A stretch of DNA of 64,000 nucleotides from Kurthia massiliensis (GCF_000285555.1 NZ_HE610997.1:51769-115768), one strand, 5' to 3'; numbered from the stretch's first letter, positions 52,654-62,882 are shown. Numbers and translations: made by a program. The notes: generated from the sequence alone by a model not told the origin.

Positions 52654-55600
52654 ATGAAAAAATTGATGACACTTACGCTTACAGCAGCAGTAGCGACATC
52701 TATGATAGATGTACCGACAGTAATGGCGGAAGATACAACTGTAACAACACCTGTATCAGCATATACAGATATGAAATTAATGGAAGTAAAAGATGGGCAA
52801 TTCGATGAAAATGGTGAAGCATATTTCACCCTTACAATTGAGCAAGAAGGCTTTTATCGTCTTGTAGGTGACAATATCGATCAATATAAAACTGCAATTA
52901 CTCAAAATAAAGAGCAATTAGAAAACGCAACATTTCAATCCGCTTCTAAATTACGTATCCTAAAAAAAGGAACGTATTATGTGAAAGTCAAAGGCACGCC
53001 AAACGCAACATATCATTTCAAATTTGCAGAGCGTACATTTGATATGGATCAAGCGTGGCCAATTTCAAAGAAAATCGCTATACCTTATTATATGGAGCGT
53101 GAAGCTTATGCGACACTTGAACTCAAAGATGATAAATATATTCGATTCATGGGACACTCTGCTACTTCAGATAAAGCAGTCAAAGCATTGTCGTTAAAAA
53201 ATGTCGCAACAGGTGAAACATATATTGCAAAAAAAATCTCTAATTATGCATTTTCATCAAATGCACCAGACGGTACATACCACGTTGATCTTGTATATAC
53301 AGATGAATTCAAGAAGAATCCTATCGTTGGGAAACTGGAATTGAGATATACATTAGCAGAACACTTACCGTTTAATGAAAGAGTGTCATCAAAAACAACG
53401 GCTGGTGAAACATTTACACTGAATTTAGAAAAAGATACGAAAATCCAATTCACATTAATGGATCCAAAAGGAAAAAAAGGAAACAATCAACGATTCTCAA
53501 TTTATGATGATCAACATCGCCTCGTAAAACGTGTGCATATTCAACGAGACCAAGCTTCTCGAATGTTCACGTATACCGTTAAAAAAGGGCGTTATAGTGT
53601 AAGTGCAGATAATACAGACATTGAAGCGCTTGTAAAAAATGTTGTTGATACAAATACGAAGTTTAAACTTAAAAAAAATGTACTTGTTCATGCTGACACA
53701 GGGAAAGTTGTTAAAGGCTATCAAGTTTATAAAGAGAAATTGTATAAAGATGGCGTTCTTGCAACAGGTCGCGTTAAATACGGCAAAGTTCCAAATATGA
53801 AGTTGTATCGTAACGGGATATTAGAACAAGGCCTCTATATTGCAAAAGATTATAAATATGCATTTAAAGACGGTTCACTCATTAAAGGAAATTACACGTA
53901 TGAAACGGAAATGGGTGTCGATGCGATTTTTAAAGATGGCGTACTCACACATTTAATGGAATTAAAGGATAACACTTTATATGACAACGGCAAAATCCAT
54001 CAAGGCCGTTACGTACTAAATACGTATGCATACGACGAAAATGAAATTGACGGCACGTACTTACAATTATTTATTAACGGCAAGCTCGCAACAGGTTATG
54101 AAGAAGGTACGTATCAAGGCGAAACGTATATGTTTAAAAATGGTGTTACAGGTGAAAGTCGATTTGGTTTCGGTAATTTTTATTACGATGGAAAAGTGTA
54201 TGAAAACGGGAAACCGAAAAGTGGTTATGCATCTGTAGGAGGTACACTATATTATGATCATCAACTATTTACAGGTACGTTGAATGACAGATACTACGAA
54301 AAGGGTATACCTCAATATTATGTGATGACGAAAACATATGAACAGAAAGTGGCCGACACAGTTGCTTTAAAATCAGAAATCGGTCATCAGTCAGATGAGG
54401 CAGTTGCTCAATTATTAAAAGAAAAAACAACAGATGTGCTTGCCTATTTAGATGAAAATGAGTCGATGATTTATGATGACTATGGTCATGAAGTAGATGA
54501 TGGAATTGGTTCTCTCTATTATGACGATCCATTAAATATCGCTCGTACAATTGGTGGACAGTTGCAACAAATAGATGATGTAGCTACACAGTTAGGTGAA
54601 GCGGCATTAGAAACGCATGAATTATTACAACAACGTTTAAAAGAGATTTACAAAGAATTTGATTTATATTATGACAATGGGGCATTACTAGATGGTGAAT
54701 ACGAAGGAAATGTATACGAAGATGGGGAGTTAATCGGAGCTGCATTAAATATTGCGTATAATGAAACGCAAACTACTTTTTTAACAAGTGGTTACGGGGA
54801 CATTGTGAAACAAAAAGATGAACAAGCAATTAAAGCACAGCTACAAGACTATGTTGACGCGGTAACAAAAAATATCAATGCGGCAAACGCGATCGTTAAG
54901 GCGTCTCAAAATCCAGATTATCCTAAAGTAGACTTATATAAAGAAAGTGCTACATCAACGATTAACGATAGTATGAAAACATTCCGTTTCATTAAAAATG
55001 TGATGAACACCTATAATGCTGAAGCAAATTTAGCACATTTACAAGAAGCGATGACAGCAGGATTTGCATTATTAGACAAAGCGATTGATTTTAATGAGTT
55101 AGATGAGAAAGCGGTTTATCAAGATATGAAATTATTAGATGTTCAAGATGGGACATTTGATGGTAAAGGTTACGCGTACTTTAAAGTCGATTTAACAGCA
55201 GCTGCAGGTAACTATACGTTTGCTGGTAATGACGATGTGAAATCGTATACGATCTTCGCTGCTGAGAATCCTGAAAATGTTAAGCAATCTCAGCAATTAG
55301 GTGCGACAGAATTACGCTATTTAGAAAAAGGTACGTACTATATGGCAGTAAAAGGCCAACCGAATCAACCATATCATTTCAAACTAAAACGTCGTACGTA
55401 TGGCGTTGAAACGATGAACGTACTAAACGCCGCTTCATCAGATTATGATCGTACAAATGTCGTGAAAGTGCCGATTTATCAAACAAATCAGCCAAACGCA
55501 AAAATCAATTTAACAGCAAACCAACATATTCAATTTTTAGCTTTACCATCTGATACAACAGTAATTGATGCCCTTGAACTAACAAATGAACAAACAGGCA

Positions 55601-56022
55601 AAACATATACAGCGAAAAAACAATCTGCATATCGTTTTGAAACATTTGCGCTAAAAGGAACATATAGTGTTTCAATTAAGTCATCAAGTCCATCAATCGG
55701 TCAACATGTGGCATTACGTTATTTCGTATCCCCAACACTTACAATGAATCAAACGTGGTTAATTGATCAAGGTGTACACGGTGCATTTACGTTTGTAACG
55801 ACCAACGATACGAAAACACAATTTACGTTATCTACGCAACATGGTATTGATAGTTCAAAAAATCAAACGTTTAAATTATATAACGATCAACATGAACTTG
55901 TGAAAAAAGTTACTTTAAAAAAAGGCGATAAGACGCGTACATTTACGTACACAGTCAAAAAAGGAAACTATTACGTACGCTTAAACGGAGCTGATATCCA
56001 AGTAACTGCCACACTTAAATAA
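52654..56022 (+). CDS. large secreted repeat protein, paralogue 2 with duplicated beta module
   Basis: 1122 residues. Signal peptide 1-24 (cleavage near VMA). Beta module A (about 31-330) opens with TDMKLMEVKDGQFDENG and has KGTYYVKVKGTPNATYHFK. The core repeats (about 350-560) contain KGYQVYKEKLYKDG, and a helical domain (about 565-815) follows. A second copy of the beta module (about 821-1122) starts YQDMKLLDVQDGTFDGKG and has KGTYYMAVKGQPNQPYHFK. No sortase motif or membrane anchor at the end. Probably a cell-surface or secreted protein; function unknown. RBS AAGGAG, ATG 52654. Paralogue 3 begins 20 bases later. Confidence 0.8.
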   Translation: MKKLMTLTLTAAVATSMIDVPTVMAEDTTVTTPVSAYTDMKLMEVKDGQFDENGEAYFTLTIEQEGFYRLVGDNIDQYKTAITQNKEQLENATFQSASKLRILKKGTYYVKVKGTPNATYHFKFAERTFDMDQAWPISKKIAIPYYMEREAYATLELKDDKYIRFMGHSATSDKAVKALSLKNVATGETYIAKKISNYAFSSNAPDGTYHVDLVYTDEFKKNPIVGKLELRYTLAEHLPFNERVSSKTTAGETFTLNLEKDTKIQFTLMDPKGKKGNNQRFSIYDDQHRLVKRVHIQRDQASRMFTYTVKKGRYSVSADNTDIEALVKNVVDTNTKFKLKKNVLVHADTGKVVKGYQVYKEKLYKDGVLATGRVKYGKVPNMKLYRNGILEQGLYIAKDYKYAFKDGSLIKGNYTYETEMGVDAIFKDGVLTHLMELKDNTLYDNGKIHQGRYVLNTYAYDENEIDGTYLQLFINGKLATGYEEGTYQGETYMFKNGVTGESRFGFGNFYYDGKVYENGKPKSGYASVGGTLYYDHQLFTGTLNDRYYEKGIPQYYVMTKTYEQKVADTVALKSEIGHQSDEAVAQLLKEKTTDVLAYLDENESMIYDDYGHEVDDGIGSLYYDDPLNIARTIGGQLQQIDDVATQLGEAALETHELLQQRLKEIYKEFDLYYDNGALLDGEYEGNVYEDGELIGAALNIAYNETQTTFLTSGYGDIVKQKDEQAIKAQLQDYVDAVTKNINAANAIVKASQNPDYPKVDLYKESATSTINDSMKTFRFIKNVMNTYNAEANLAHLQEAMTAGFALLDKAIDFNELDEKAVYQDMKLLDVQDGTFDGKGYAYFKVDLTAAAGNYTFAGNDDVKSYTIFAAENPENVKQSQQLGATELRYLEKGTYYMAVKGQPNQPYHFKLKRRTYGVETMNVLNAASSDYDRTNVVKVPIYQTNQPNAKINLTANQHIQFLALPSDTTVIDALELTNEQTGKTYTAKKQSAYRFETFALKGTYSVSIKSSSPSIGQHVALRYFVSPTLTMNQTWLIDQGVHGAFTFVTTNDTKTQFTLSTQHGIDSSKNQTFKLYNDQHELVKKVTLKKGDKTRTFTYTVKKGNYYVRLNGADIQVTATLK

Positions 56023-56042
56023 AAGGAGATGAAGAAGCGGGA

Positions 56043-58075
56043 ATGAAAAAAATAATCACTTTAACGCTTTCTGCAGCTATCGCAACATCTGTTGTTGAGG
56101 TACCAGTTGCGTCTGCAGAAACAGCAGTAGCAACGACGGCGTCAGCTTATATGCCGATGCAATTATTAGAAGTAAAAGATGGACAATTTGATAAAAATGG
56201 CTATGCCTACTTCAAATTAAACATTCCGCAAGAAGGATTTTATCGACTTGTCGGCAACAAGACAAAGCAATACGAAACAGCCGTAACAATGAGTGAAGCA
56301 ACGTTAAAAATCGAACCGGTTCAAGCCGCTTCTAAATTACGCACACTTAAAAAAGGAACGTATTATGTGAAAGTCAAAGGCACGCCAAACGCAACGTATC
56401 ACTTCAAATTTGCTGAGCGTACATTTGATATGGATCAAGTGTGGTCTGTGAGTACTCGTCCGCAGAATAATCAAATCGATTTTCCATACTACACAGAACG
56501 CAAAACAAGTGCCAAAATTCAATTAACAGATGACAAACATATACGCTTTATTAATCATACTGTTGAAAAAGCAGACGCAGTAAAAGCACTCAAACTTAGA
56601 AACATCGATAACGGTAAAATATATACCGCAAAAAAACTTTCAGAGTATACATTTTCTTCAAATGCACCAAACGGGACATATGAAGTAAGTCTTGTGTTAA
56701 CAGATGCTTTTATTAAAAACCCATACGTCGGAAAAATGAAAATCAGATATGAATTAAGTGAACACCTTCCATTAAATTCGACGGTCGCATCTACATCTTT
56801 AGAAAGCGCTTCGTATACATTTAATCTGAAAAAAGATACAAAAATACAATTTACGTTAATGGATCCGAAAGGGAAAAAGGGCAATAATCAAAGATTTTCA
56901 TTATACGATGATCAACATCGCCTCATAAAGCGTGTGCATATTCAACCAGACCAATCTTCTCGTTCGTTTACGTATACCGTTAAAAAAGGACGCTATAGTG
57001 TCACACTTTCACATAATGTAGAATTGAATACGTTAATCGTCAACGGTTCTGACACAAATTCGGCGTTCAAGCTTAAAAACAATTCCCTTGTTTATAAGGC
57101 TACAGGAAAGGTTGTTAAAGGCTATCAAGTATATAAAGAAAAGTTGTACAAAGATGGCAAGCTAACAACCGGTCGCATTAAATATGGTAAAGTGCCAAAT
57201 ATGAAACTGTACCGTAACGGCGTCCTTGAAAAAGGAATTTACATTTCAAAAGGTTATAAGTATGCCTTTAAAGATGGTTCGCTCATTCAAGGTGATTATG
57301 AATACGAAGATGAGACAGGATTAAGAACGAACGCCCTTTTTAAAAACGGGGTTCTGACACATTTATTAGAATTAAAAAACGGCGCTACACGTCTGTACGA
57401 TAATGGTAGCTTGCATAAAGGTCGTTACGTATTCAATATGTATGATGGATTAGGCAGTCGCAGCAACATCGATTTAAGACTATTCATTAACGGGAAATTA
57501 GCAACTGGCTACGAAAAGCTACGTATAACGATGAAACGTATATGTTTAAAGACGGTGAAGTTCGTCAAGGCAAACGGTTTTATTATGACGGCAAAGTATA
57601 CGGAAGTGGAAAGCCAAAAAGTGGCTATGTCCAAATAGATGATACATTGTATTACAAACATAAATTGTTTACAGGTGTAAATAACAAACGCTACTACGAA
57701 AATGGCATTCATCAATATTATTTAACAACAAAAGCATACGAAGATAAAGTACAAGAAGCAGCAGATTTAAAAGCGCAAATTGGACAGCAATCTAATGAAG
57801 TAATTGCTAAGTTATTAAAAGAAAAAGTCGAAGCAGTGTTTGCCGATTTAGATGACCGAAATAAACAAGAGCATATATATGATGATTACGGCAATGCTAA
57901 ATACGACGATGTAGGATATAAATACTATGAAAACTCATCAAACATTGCTAAAACAATTGTGAAACAGCTAGAAACAATCGATGAAGTGACAAAGCAATTA
58001 GACGGAGCTGCTGAAGAAACGCATCAGTTATTACAACAACGTATTGAAAATATACGAGAAACATTTAAATACTAA
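56043..58075 (+). pseudogene. secreted repeat protein, paralogue 3, broken by a one-base frameshift
   Basis: Begins with a signal peptide and the same beta module and core as paralogue 2 (first part 56043-57638). At 57513-57520 the sequence GAAAAGCT has lost one A relative to an in-frame GAA-AAN-GCT. From there the frame ending at 58075 continues the homology (ATYNDETYMFKDG, KRFYYDGKVYGSGKPKSGY and the helical domain). It stops after QQRIENIRETFKY, where paralogue 2 goes on with a DLYYDNG block and a second beta module. Sequencing error in an A run is a simple alternative to a real mutation. A strong terminator follows. Confidence 0.8.
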
Positions 58076-58082
58076 TAACCAC

Positions 58083-58116
58083 AAAAAAGCTAGCGCATTT
58101 CGCGCTAGCTTTTTTG
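58083..58116. terminator. bidirectional terminator between convergent genes
   Basis: AAAAAAGCTAGCGC atttc GCGCTAGCTTTTTT. Confidence 0.95.
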
Positions 58117-58118
58117 TA

Positions 58119-59153
58119 TTATTCGTAATCTACTTTGTAATCGTTTGCTTTGATCCAATTGAATTTTTTCTCGAAAATTTTCAGGAATGTTAAGTTTAGA
58201 ACGATTGGTAGTACGATAAATAATACTGTTGTAACGATGACGTTGTAGCTTGTCCATCCTTCAAGTGAAAGATATTTAAGTGGTCCAACGAAACCTGCAA
58301 GACCGAAGCCTGCTGAATATGGGTCGCCGACGATTTTAAATACGCCAGCAAGTGCGCCGAGAATACCCGCCGTAATGATGGCTGGGAAGGCAATTTTAGG
58401 TTTCATAAAGAAGTTACGCATTTGAATTTTAGCTGATGCAATGTGCGCAAGTGCTGTACCTAAGTTGTTTGCGCGGTAAGAAGCGATAGCCATACCAACA
58501 CCTGATGCACATACACCAAGGTTTGCTGCGCCTGCACCGATACCAGAAAGCATGATGACTGTTGCAACACCGATTGTTGAAATTGGTGAAAGAATTAAGA
58601 TTGAGAAAATCATTGCTAGTAGTGCACCCATTAAGATTGGTTGTAGTTCTGTTACATACTCGATCCCTACGCCAACGTAGTCAGCGCCTGTTTTTACATA
58701 AGGTAGGATTGTCATACCGACAAGACCTGGGATAAACATTGATAGTGCTGGCATTGCAAGTAATGTCCAGTCTTTTAATTTGTTGCCTAAAAATTGAACG
58801 AATGCTGTTGCAAGTGCTGCTGTGATACCGATGTTGATAACAACGCCGATACCAGCCATTGTCATGCCTTTATCTGTGAAAGTAACAACACCAGAGCCAA
58901 CCATTGTTGCTAAACCGATTGAACACATTTGAATCGGTGATAATTTAAATTGGATCCCGACCATTACGCCGATGACAAGTGGTAAACAACTCATTGCGAG
59001 TACTGATATATTTAAAATCGTTGGTAAGATTGGAACGTTCGGATAATGTGCGATAATTAATTTTAGAATCTCTCCGACAAGGGCGTTGGGGATTAAGCAT
59101 ACAACGATCCCAAGGCTCATGCCTGTAAGAAGCTTACTAAAAAAATCTTTCAT
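58119..59153 (-). CDS. PTS EIIC-type membrane protein, PfoR-like
   Basis: 344 residues, about ten membrane helices with many Gly and Ala. It belongs to the EIIC_2 group that includes Clostridium perfringens PfoR; GIGAGAANLGVCASGVGMAIASYR and the MRNFFMKPKIAFPA loop are typical. The EIIA and EIIB domains needed for sugar phosphorylation are not nearby, so it may transport without phosphorylation or have a regulatory role. ATG 59153 after AAGGGAAATG. A cre-like site lies ~140 bases upstream. Confidence 0.8.
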   Translation of the reverse strand: MKDFFSKLLTGMSLGIVVCLIPNALVGEILKLIIAHYPNVPILPTILNISVLAMSCLPLVIGVMVGIQFKLSPIQMCSIGLATMVGSGVVTFTDKGMTMAGIGVVINIGITAALATAFVQFLGNKLKDWTLLAMPALSMFIPGLVGMTILPYVKTGADYVGVGIEYVTELQPILMGALLAMIFSILILSPISTIGVATVIMLSGIGAGAANLGVCASGVGMAIASYRANNLGTALAHIASAKIQMRNFFMKPKIAFPAIITAGILGALAGVFKIVGDPYSAGFGLAGFVGPLKYLSLEGWTSYNVIVTTVLFIVLPIVLNLTFLKIFEKKFNWIKANDYKVDYE

Positions 59154-59289
59154 ATAATCATTTCCCTTCGACTTACAATTCGTTTGAAGTAAGTAGTTTG
59201 TTTTATTAAGTGACTTCAGTATAGAAAGATTTTAATTGCGCGTCAATATTGAATTTTCTAAAAATTCAGCTTATTTTACATAAAACAGA

Positions 59290-59305
59290 TTGTAAGCGTT
59301 CTCTT
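59290..59305. promoter_or_regulatory. cre-like site upstream of the EIIC gene
   Basis: TTGTAAGCGTTCTCTT matches 14 of 16 positions of the CcpA consensus. It lies 137 bases before the EIIC start. The rest of the 59154-59543 gap is AT-rich divergent promoter region. Confidence 0.35.
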
Positions 59306-59543
59306 TTAGATAATATTCGTCAAAATAACGAGTATTTTTTGGAGAAAAATGCGATATATTGCATTTTGAAAACCCCTTTATTTCAAATAAAGCCCAATTA
59401 AATCAATAGAATCTAGCGATATTTTACAAACAGCACACTTTATTGATGTAAAATTAACATTTTGTTTCCATAAAATGTATAAAACATTGTATGATACACG
59501 TAACGTGATATTCACGATTGCAAAAATGACAGGGGGAGATTAC

Positions 59544-60503
59544 ATGAAAACACGCATTACAGAACTATTTGGCATTGAGAAACCGATTATTCAAGGGGGG
59601 CTTGCTTATTTAGCGTACGCAGACTTAGCAGCAGCTGTATCAAATGCTGGGGGATTAGGACAAGTAACGGCGCTCAGTTTACCAGATGCAGAAGCACTAC
59701 GTCGTGAAATTCAGCGCACACGTAATTTAACAGACAAACCATTTGGGGTCAATATCGCAATGGGGCTACATGGAAGCGGGTATGAATCGTTTGTCCAAGT
59801 CGCAATTGAAGAAAATGTATCTGTCGTATCGATCACAGGTGGTAATCCAGCGACTGTATTAAATATGTTAAAACATACACCGATTAAAAAAATTGTGCTC
59901 GTTGCTGGGGTACGCCAAGCACAAAAAGCAGAAGAATTAGGGGCAGATGCGGTAATTGTTGTTGGACAAGAAGGTGGCGGTCATTTAGGACGTGATGATC
60001 TCGGCACAATGGTGTTGACGCCTCGTGTAGTGGATTCTGTATCTATTCCGGTTATTGCCTCTGGTGGTATTGGAGACGGGCGTGGACTTGCTGCAGGGCT
60101 TGCGCTCGGTGCAGAAGGAATTGAAATGGGAACACGCTTTATTGCGACGAAAGAATGTATAGATGCTTCAGCTTATTATAAGAAGTTATTATTAGAAAGC
60201 GATGAACAAAATACTGTCGTTGTCAAACGCTCTATCGGCGGACCGGCTCGTGTCATTCATAATGCATTTGCAGAAGAAATTTTAACGATTGAACAACAAA
60301 ATCCAACGTATGAAGCGTTAAAAGAGCATATTAGCGGTCGTGCAAATAGACGTCTTGCGATCGATGGAAAACCAAATGGCATGGGTTACGCAGGTCAAGT
60401 CGTCGGTTTAATTAACGATGTCCCGTCTGTGGCAGAACTATTTGAAAGAATTGAAAAAGAGTATAAAACCGTTATGCAAAAGTTTTCTGAAATTTCTTTC
60501 TAA
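59544..60503 (+). CDS. FMN-dependent oxidoreductase, nitronate monooxygenase / FabK-like
   Basis: 319 residues, TIM barrel. RITELFGIEKPIIQGGLAYLAYADLAAAVSNAGGLG, the active-site GQEGGGHLGRD and the FMN phosphate loop VIASGGIGDGRGLAAGLALGAEGIEMGTRF are family hallmarks. It may be an enoyl-ACP reductase (FabK type) or a nitronate-detoxifying enzyme; with no fatty-acid genes beside it, neither can be settled. ATG 59544 after GGGGGAG; the upstream in-frame start at 59475 has no site. Confidence 0.85.
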   Translation: MKTRITELFGIEKPIIQGGLAYLAYADLAAAVSNAGGLGQVTALSLPDAEALRREIQRTRNLTDKPFGVNIAMGLHGSGYESFVQVAIEENVSVVSITGGNPATVLNMLKHTPIKKIVLVAGVRQAQKAEELGADAVIVVGQEGGGHLGRDDLGTMVLTPRVVDSVSIPVIASGGIGDGRGLAAGLALGAEGIEMGTRFIATKECIDASAYYKKLLLESDEQNTVVVKRSIGGPARVIHNAFAEEILTIEQQNPTYEALKEHISGRANRRLAIDGKPNGMGYAGQVVGLINDVPSVAELFERIEKEYKTVMQKFSEISF

Positions 60504-60560
60504 AAATACTTGAAATTCCTAGTGGAATACTGTAATATAAATATCAACAACTAAACCAAA

Positions 60561-60716
60561 TTCTTATCAAGAGCGTTGGAGGGACTGGCCCGATGAAAAC
60601 GCAGCAACAGACTCGTGCAGTACTGTGCTAATTCCTGTAGCATCATTTGCTAAAAGATGAGAAGAGAACGGATCCCATTTGATACCAACCTCTTCTTATC
60701 GAGAAGAGGTTTTTTG
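60561..60716 (+). ncRNA. SAM-I (S-box) riboswitch with terminator, no gene downstream
   Basis: The aptamer 60561-60664 has the S-box core TTCTTATCAAGAGCG, GGAGGGACTGGCCCGATGAAA and GCAGCAAC, then P3/P4-like stems and the P1 3' strand GATGAGA. The terminator AACCTCTTC...GAAGAGGTT plus T run spans 60687-60716. The antiterminator GATGAGAAGAG (60656-60666) can pair with CTCTTCTTATC (60690-60700), so the switch looks intact. No plus-strand gene follows; the next gene is on the minus strand. Confidence 0.9.
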
Positions 60717-60837
60717 TTTAACCTTCTCATTTGAAGCGATATCGTTTATTGAAAGGAAACTCATTCGTTTCATATCGGCTCATATGCCACAACCTAACAA
60801 TATGCAGTCATTTCTGCTAATAGCCCATTCGCGTAAA
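60717..60837. other. short gene-less region behind the riboswitch
   Basis: About 120 bases before a second terminator. It contains a GAAAGGA ribosome-like site and a short open frame without convincing coding signal. Possibly the remains of a methionine or cysteine gene once controlled by the riboswitch. Confidence 0.4.
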
Positions 60838-60874
60838 AACACCCGCTCCAGTCATTTCTGAAGCGGGTGTTTTA
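60838..60874 (+). terminator. second terminator behind the riboswitch
   Basis: AACACCCGCTCCAG tcattt CTGAAGCGGGTGTTTT. It marks the end of a former or present transcript. Confidence 0.8.
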
Positions 60875-60884
60875 TATTTAGCAA

Positions 60885-60914
60885 TAAAAAAGAACCGCCG
60901 AAGCGATTCTTTTG
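60885..60914 (-). terminator. terminator of the symporter gene
   Basis: Minus strand AAAGAATCG cttcgg CGGTTCTTT followed by T residues. Confidence 0.7.
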
Positions 60915-60916
60915 TG

Positions 60917-62209
60917 TTAATGTTCTGTACTGTGACGAAGTGCTTTTTCTTCTTTTAACTCTTCTACTAGTAAATCATGTTGTTTTGGATCAAATTCATT
61001 TTCCCATTTGGCTACAACGATTGTTGCCACTGAGTTCCCAATAATATTTGTAATGGCGCGTGCTTCTGACATAAAGCGATCCACACCAATTAATAGGGCA
61101 ATACCCGCTACTGGAATCATTGGGAATGCTGCAAGTGTCGCAGCTAATGTAATAAAGCCTGCTCCTGTAACACCGGCAGCCCCTTTTGATGTCACCATTA
61201 AAATTAATAGTAAATAAATTTGTTGCCAAATTGATAAGTCGACGTTATATACTTGCGCGATAAACATTGCAGCCATTGATAAGTAAATGGCGGTGCCGTC
61301 TAAGTTAAATGAATAACCAGTCGGTACGACAAGACCAACGACTTGTTTCGAACAACCGAAACGTTCTAACTTTTTCATAATTAATGGTAGTGCTGATTCA
61401 GAAGAAGATGTACCAAGTACGATGAGTAATTCATTTTTAATATATCCAAGGAATTTAAATATATTTACTTTCGCATATAGTTTTAATACAAGTCCTAATA
61501 CAATAAAGATAAATAGCGCCATCGTTACGTATACACTCAACATTAATTGACCTAAGTTTAATAATGATTTCATACCAAAGTTTCCGATTGTATAAGCCAT
61601 TGCACCAAATGCAGCGAATGGAGAGAACTTCATGACCATACCAACGATTTTAAAGAAAATTTGAGAAGCTTGTTCGCAAAGGTGAATTACTTGTTCCACA
61701 GGCTCACCGATAGAAGCAGCGGCTAAACCGAAGAAGACGGCACATACGAGAACGGGTAGTAGTTCACCGTTCGCAATCGCACCGAAGAAGTTTTCCGGTA
61801 AGATGTTCATAATGAAGCCCGTTAGTGTATTATCAGCGCTTTCTGCAGCTTCTGTATATTGACTAATATCAGCGCCTTTATCTAATTTTGATAAATCAAC
61901 ACCGTATCCTGGTTTCGTAATATGCACGACGATAAAGCCAATTGCAAGTGCGATTGTGGACATGACTTCAAAATAAATGAGCGCTTTTAAGCCGATCGAG
62001 CCGACTTTTTTCATATTGCCCATGCCACCAATACCTGTTACGACTGTCAGGAAGATAATTGGTGCGATTAACATTTTAATTAATTTGACGAAGATATCTG
62101 CTAAAATTTTTAGCTGTGCGCCAAAGCTAGGGAAGACCGCCCCCACGATAATCCCTAAAATAATGGCGATGACAACTTGAACAGTTAAGTTACGTAAGTT
62201 GAATTTCAT
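60917..62209 (-). CDS. DAACS-family glutamate/dicarboxylate symporter (GltP/DctA-like)
   Basis: 430 residues, eight membrane helices plus two re-entrant loops. The serine-rich loop GTSSSESALPLIMKKLE, the ligand motif GYSFNLDGTAIY and GAAGVTGAGF are diagnostic. Imports glutamate, aspartate or C4-dicarboxylates with Na+ or H+. ATG 62209 has AAAGGGG 8 bases before it. Monocistronic. Confidence 0.92.
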   Translation of the reverse strand: MKFNLRNLTVQVVIAIILGIIVGAVFPSFGAQLKILADIFVKLIKMLIAPIIFLTVVTGIGGMGNMKKVGSIGLKALIYFEVMSTIALAIGFIVVHITKPGYGVDLSKLDKGADISQYTEAAESADNTLTGFIMNILPENFFGAIANGELLPVLVCAVFFGLAAASIGEPVEQVIHLCEQASQIFFKIVGMVMKFSPFAAFGAMAYTIGNFGMKSLLNLGQLMLSVYVTMALFIFIVLGLVLKLYAKVNIFKFLGYIKNELLIVLGTSSSESALPLIMKKLERFGCSKQVVGLVVPTGYSFNLDGTAIYLSMAAMFIAQVYNVDLSIWQQIYLLLILMVTSKGAAGVTGAGFITLAATLAAFPMIPVAGIALLIGVDRFMSEARAITNIIGNSVATIVVAKWENEFDPKQHDLLVEELKEEKALRHSTEH

Positions 62210-62328
62210 CCTCAAAACCCCTTTGTTTGTATAAAACTTTTATATAGATAATGTACGATACATTAAGAATGTTGAGAATATTCTGGTCATAATGTTTATT
62301 TTGGTCTTTTTGGTCTTTTTTTGAACAT

Positions 62329-62356
62329 AAAAAAAGAGCCCATAACGGACTCTTCG
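62329..62356 (-). terminator. terminator after phaP
   Basis: Minus strand GAAGAGTCC gttat GGGCTCTT plus T run. Confidence 0.75.
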
Positions 62357-62360
62357 GCAA

Positions 62361-62882
62361 TTAGCGTACGAAAGGTACTGTTGGAATTGAAGGAACTGAC
62401 TCTAAAAGTGTTTTGTGGTTTTCTTTTAATTTAGATGTTAGGTCTTCAATGTTTGCAAGTGCTTTTTCACGCTCTTCTTTTTGTTGGTGAAGCGTTGTGT
62501 TAATCGCTTTTTCCCATTCGTTTTGCGCGTTGCGGATATATTCTACAACAGCGTGGTTTGGACGCCAAGAAAGTTCTTGTGCTTGTTCAGTAACTTGTTT
62601 TAACGTATCGAACCATGCAGAGAATTGTGCATTTTGTGCTGGTGTTGTCACAGCTTCAAATGAAGTTGTGACTTGTTTTTGCCATTCTTTGATTGCTTGG
62701 TTTGATTTTTCTTCAATTACTGTGTAAGAGTTTAACGCTTGATCTAATGTAGACTTTTGTGAAGCAATTGCTTCTACTGCGCGTTTTTCAGTGTCTTCTT
62801 GTACTGTATTGATTGCTTTCACAGTGTTTAACCAGTTATCCCAAATAAGATCTACGCTTTTCGTTAATAGTTCGTTTGCCAT
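62361..62882 (-). CDS. phaP: PHA granule-associated protein (phasin) PhaP
   Basis: 173 residues, almost entirely amphipathic helix, similar in size and sequence style to the Bacillus megaterium phasin (opening ELLTKSVDLIWDNWLNTVK). It coats poly-3-hydroxybutyrate granules. No signal peptide. RBS GGGAGGA, ATG 62882. Next to phaQ on the same strand, as in the Bacillus pha locus. Confidence 0.88.
   Translation of the reverse strand: MANELLTKSVDLIWDNWLNTVKAINTVQEDTEKRAVEAIASQKSTLDQALNSYTVIEEKSNQAIKEWQKQVTTSFEAVTTPAQNAQFSAWFDTLKQVTEQAQELSWRPNHAVVEYIRNAQNEWEKAINTTLHQQKEEREKALANIEDLTSKLKENHKTLLESVPSIPTVPFVR

Noticed and set aside
60679-60861. 60-residue plus-strand open frame behind the SAM riboswitch
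   Set aside because: It starts inside the riboswitch expression platform and includes both terminators; no coding bias.
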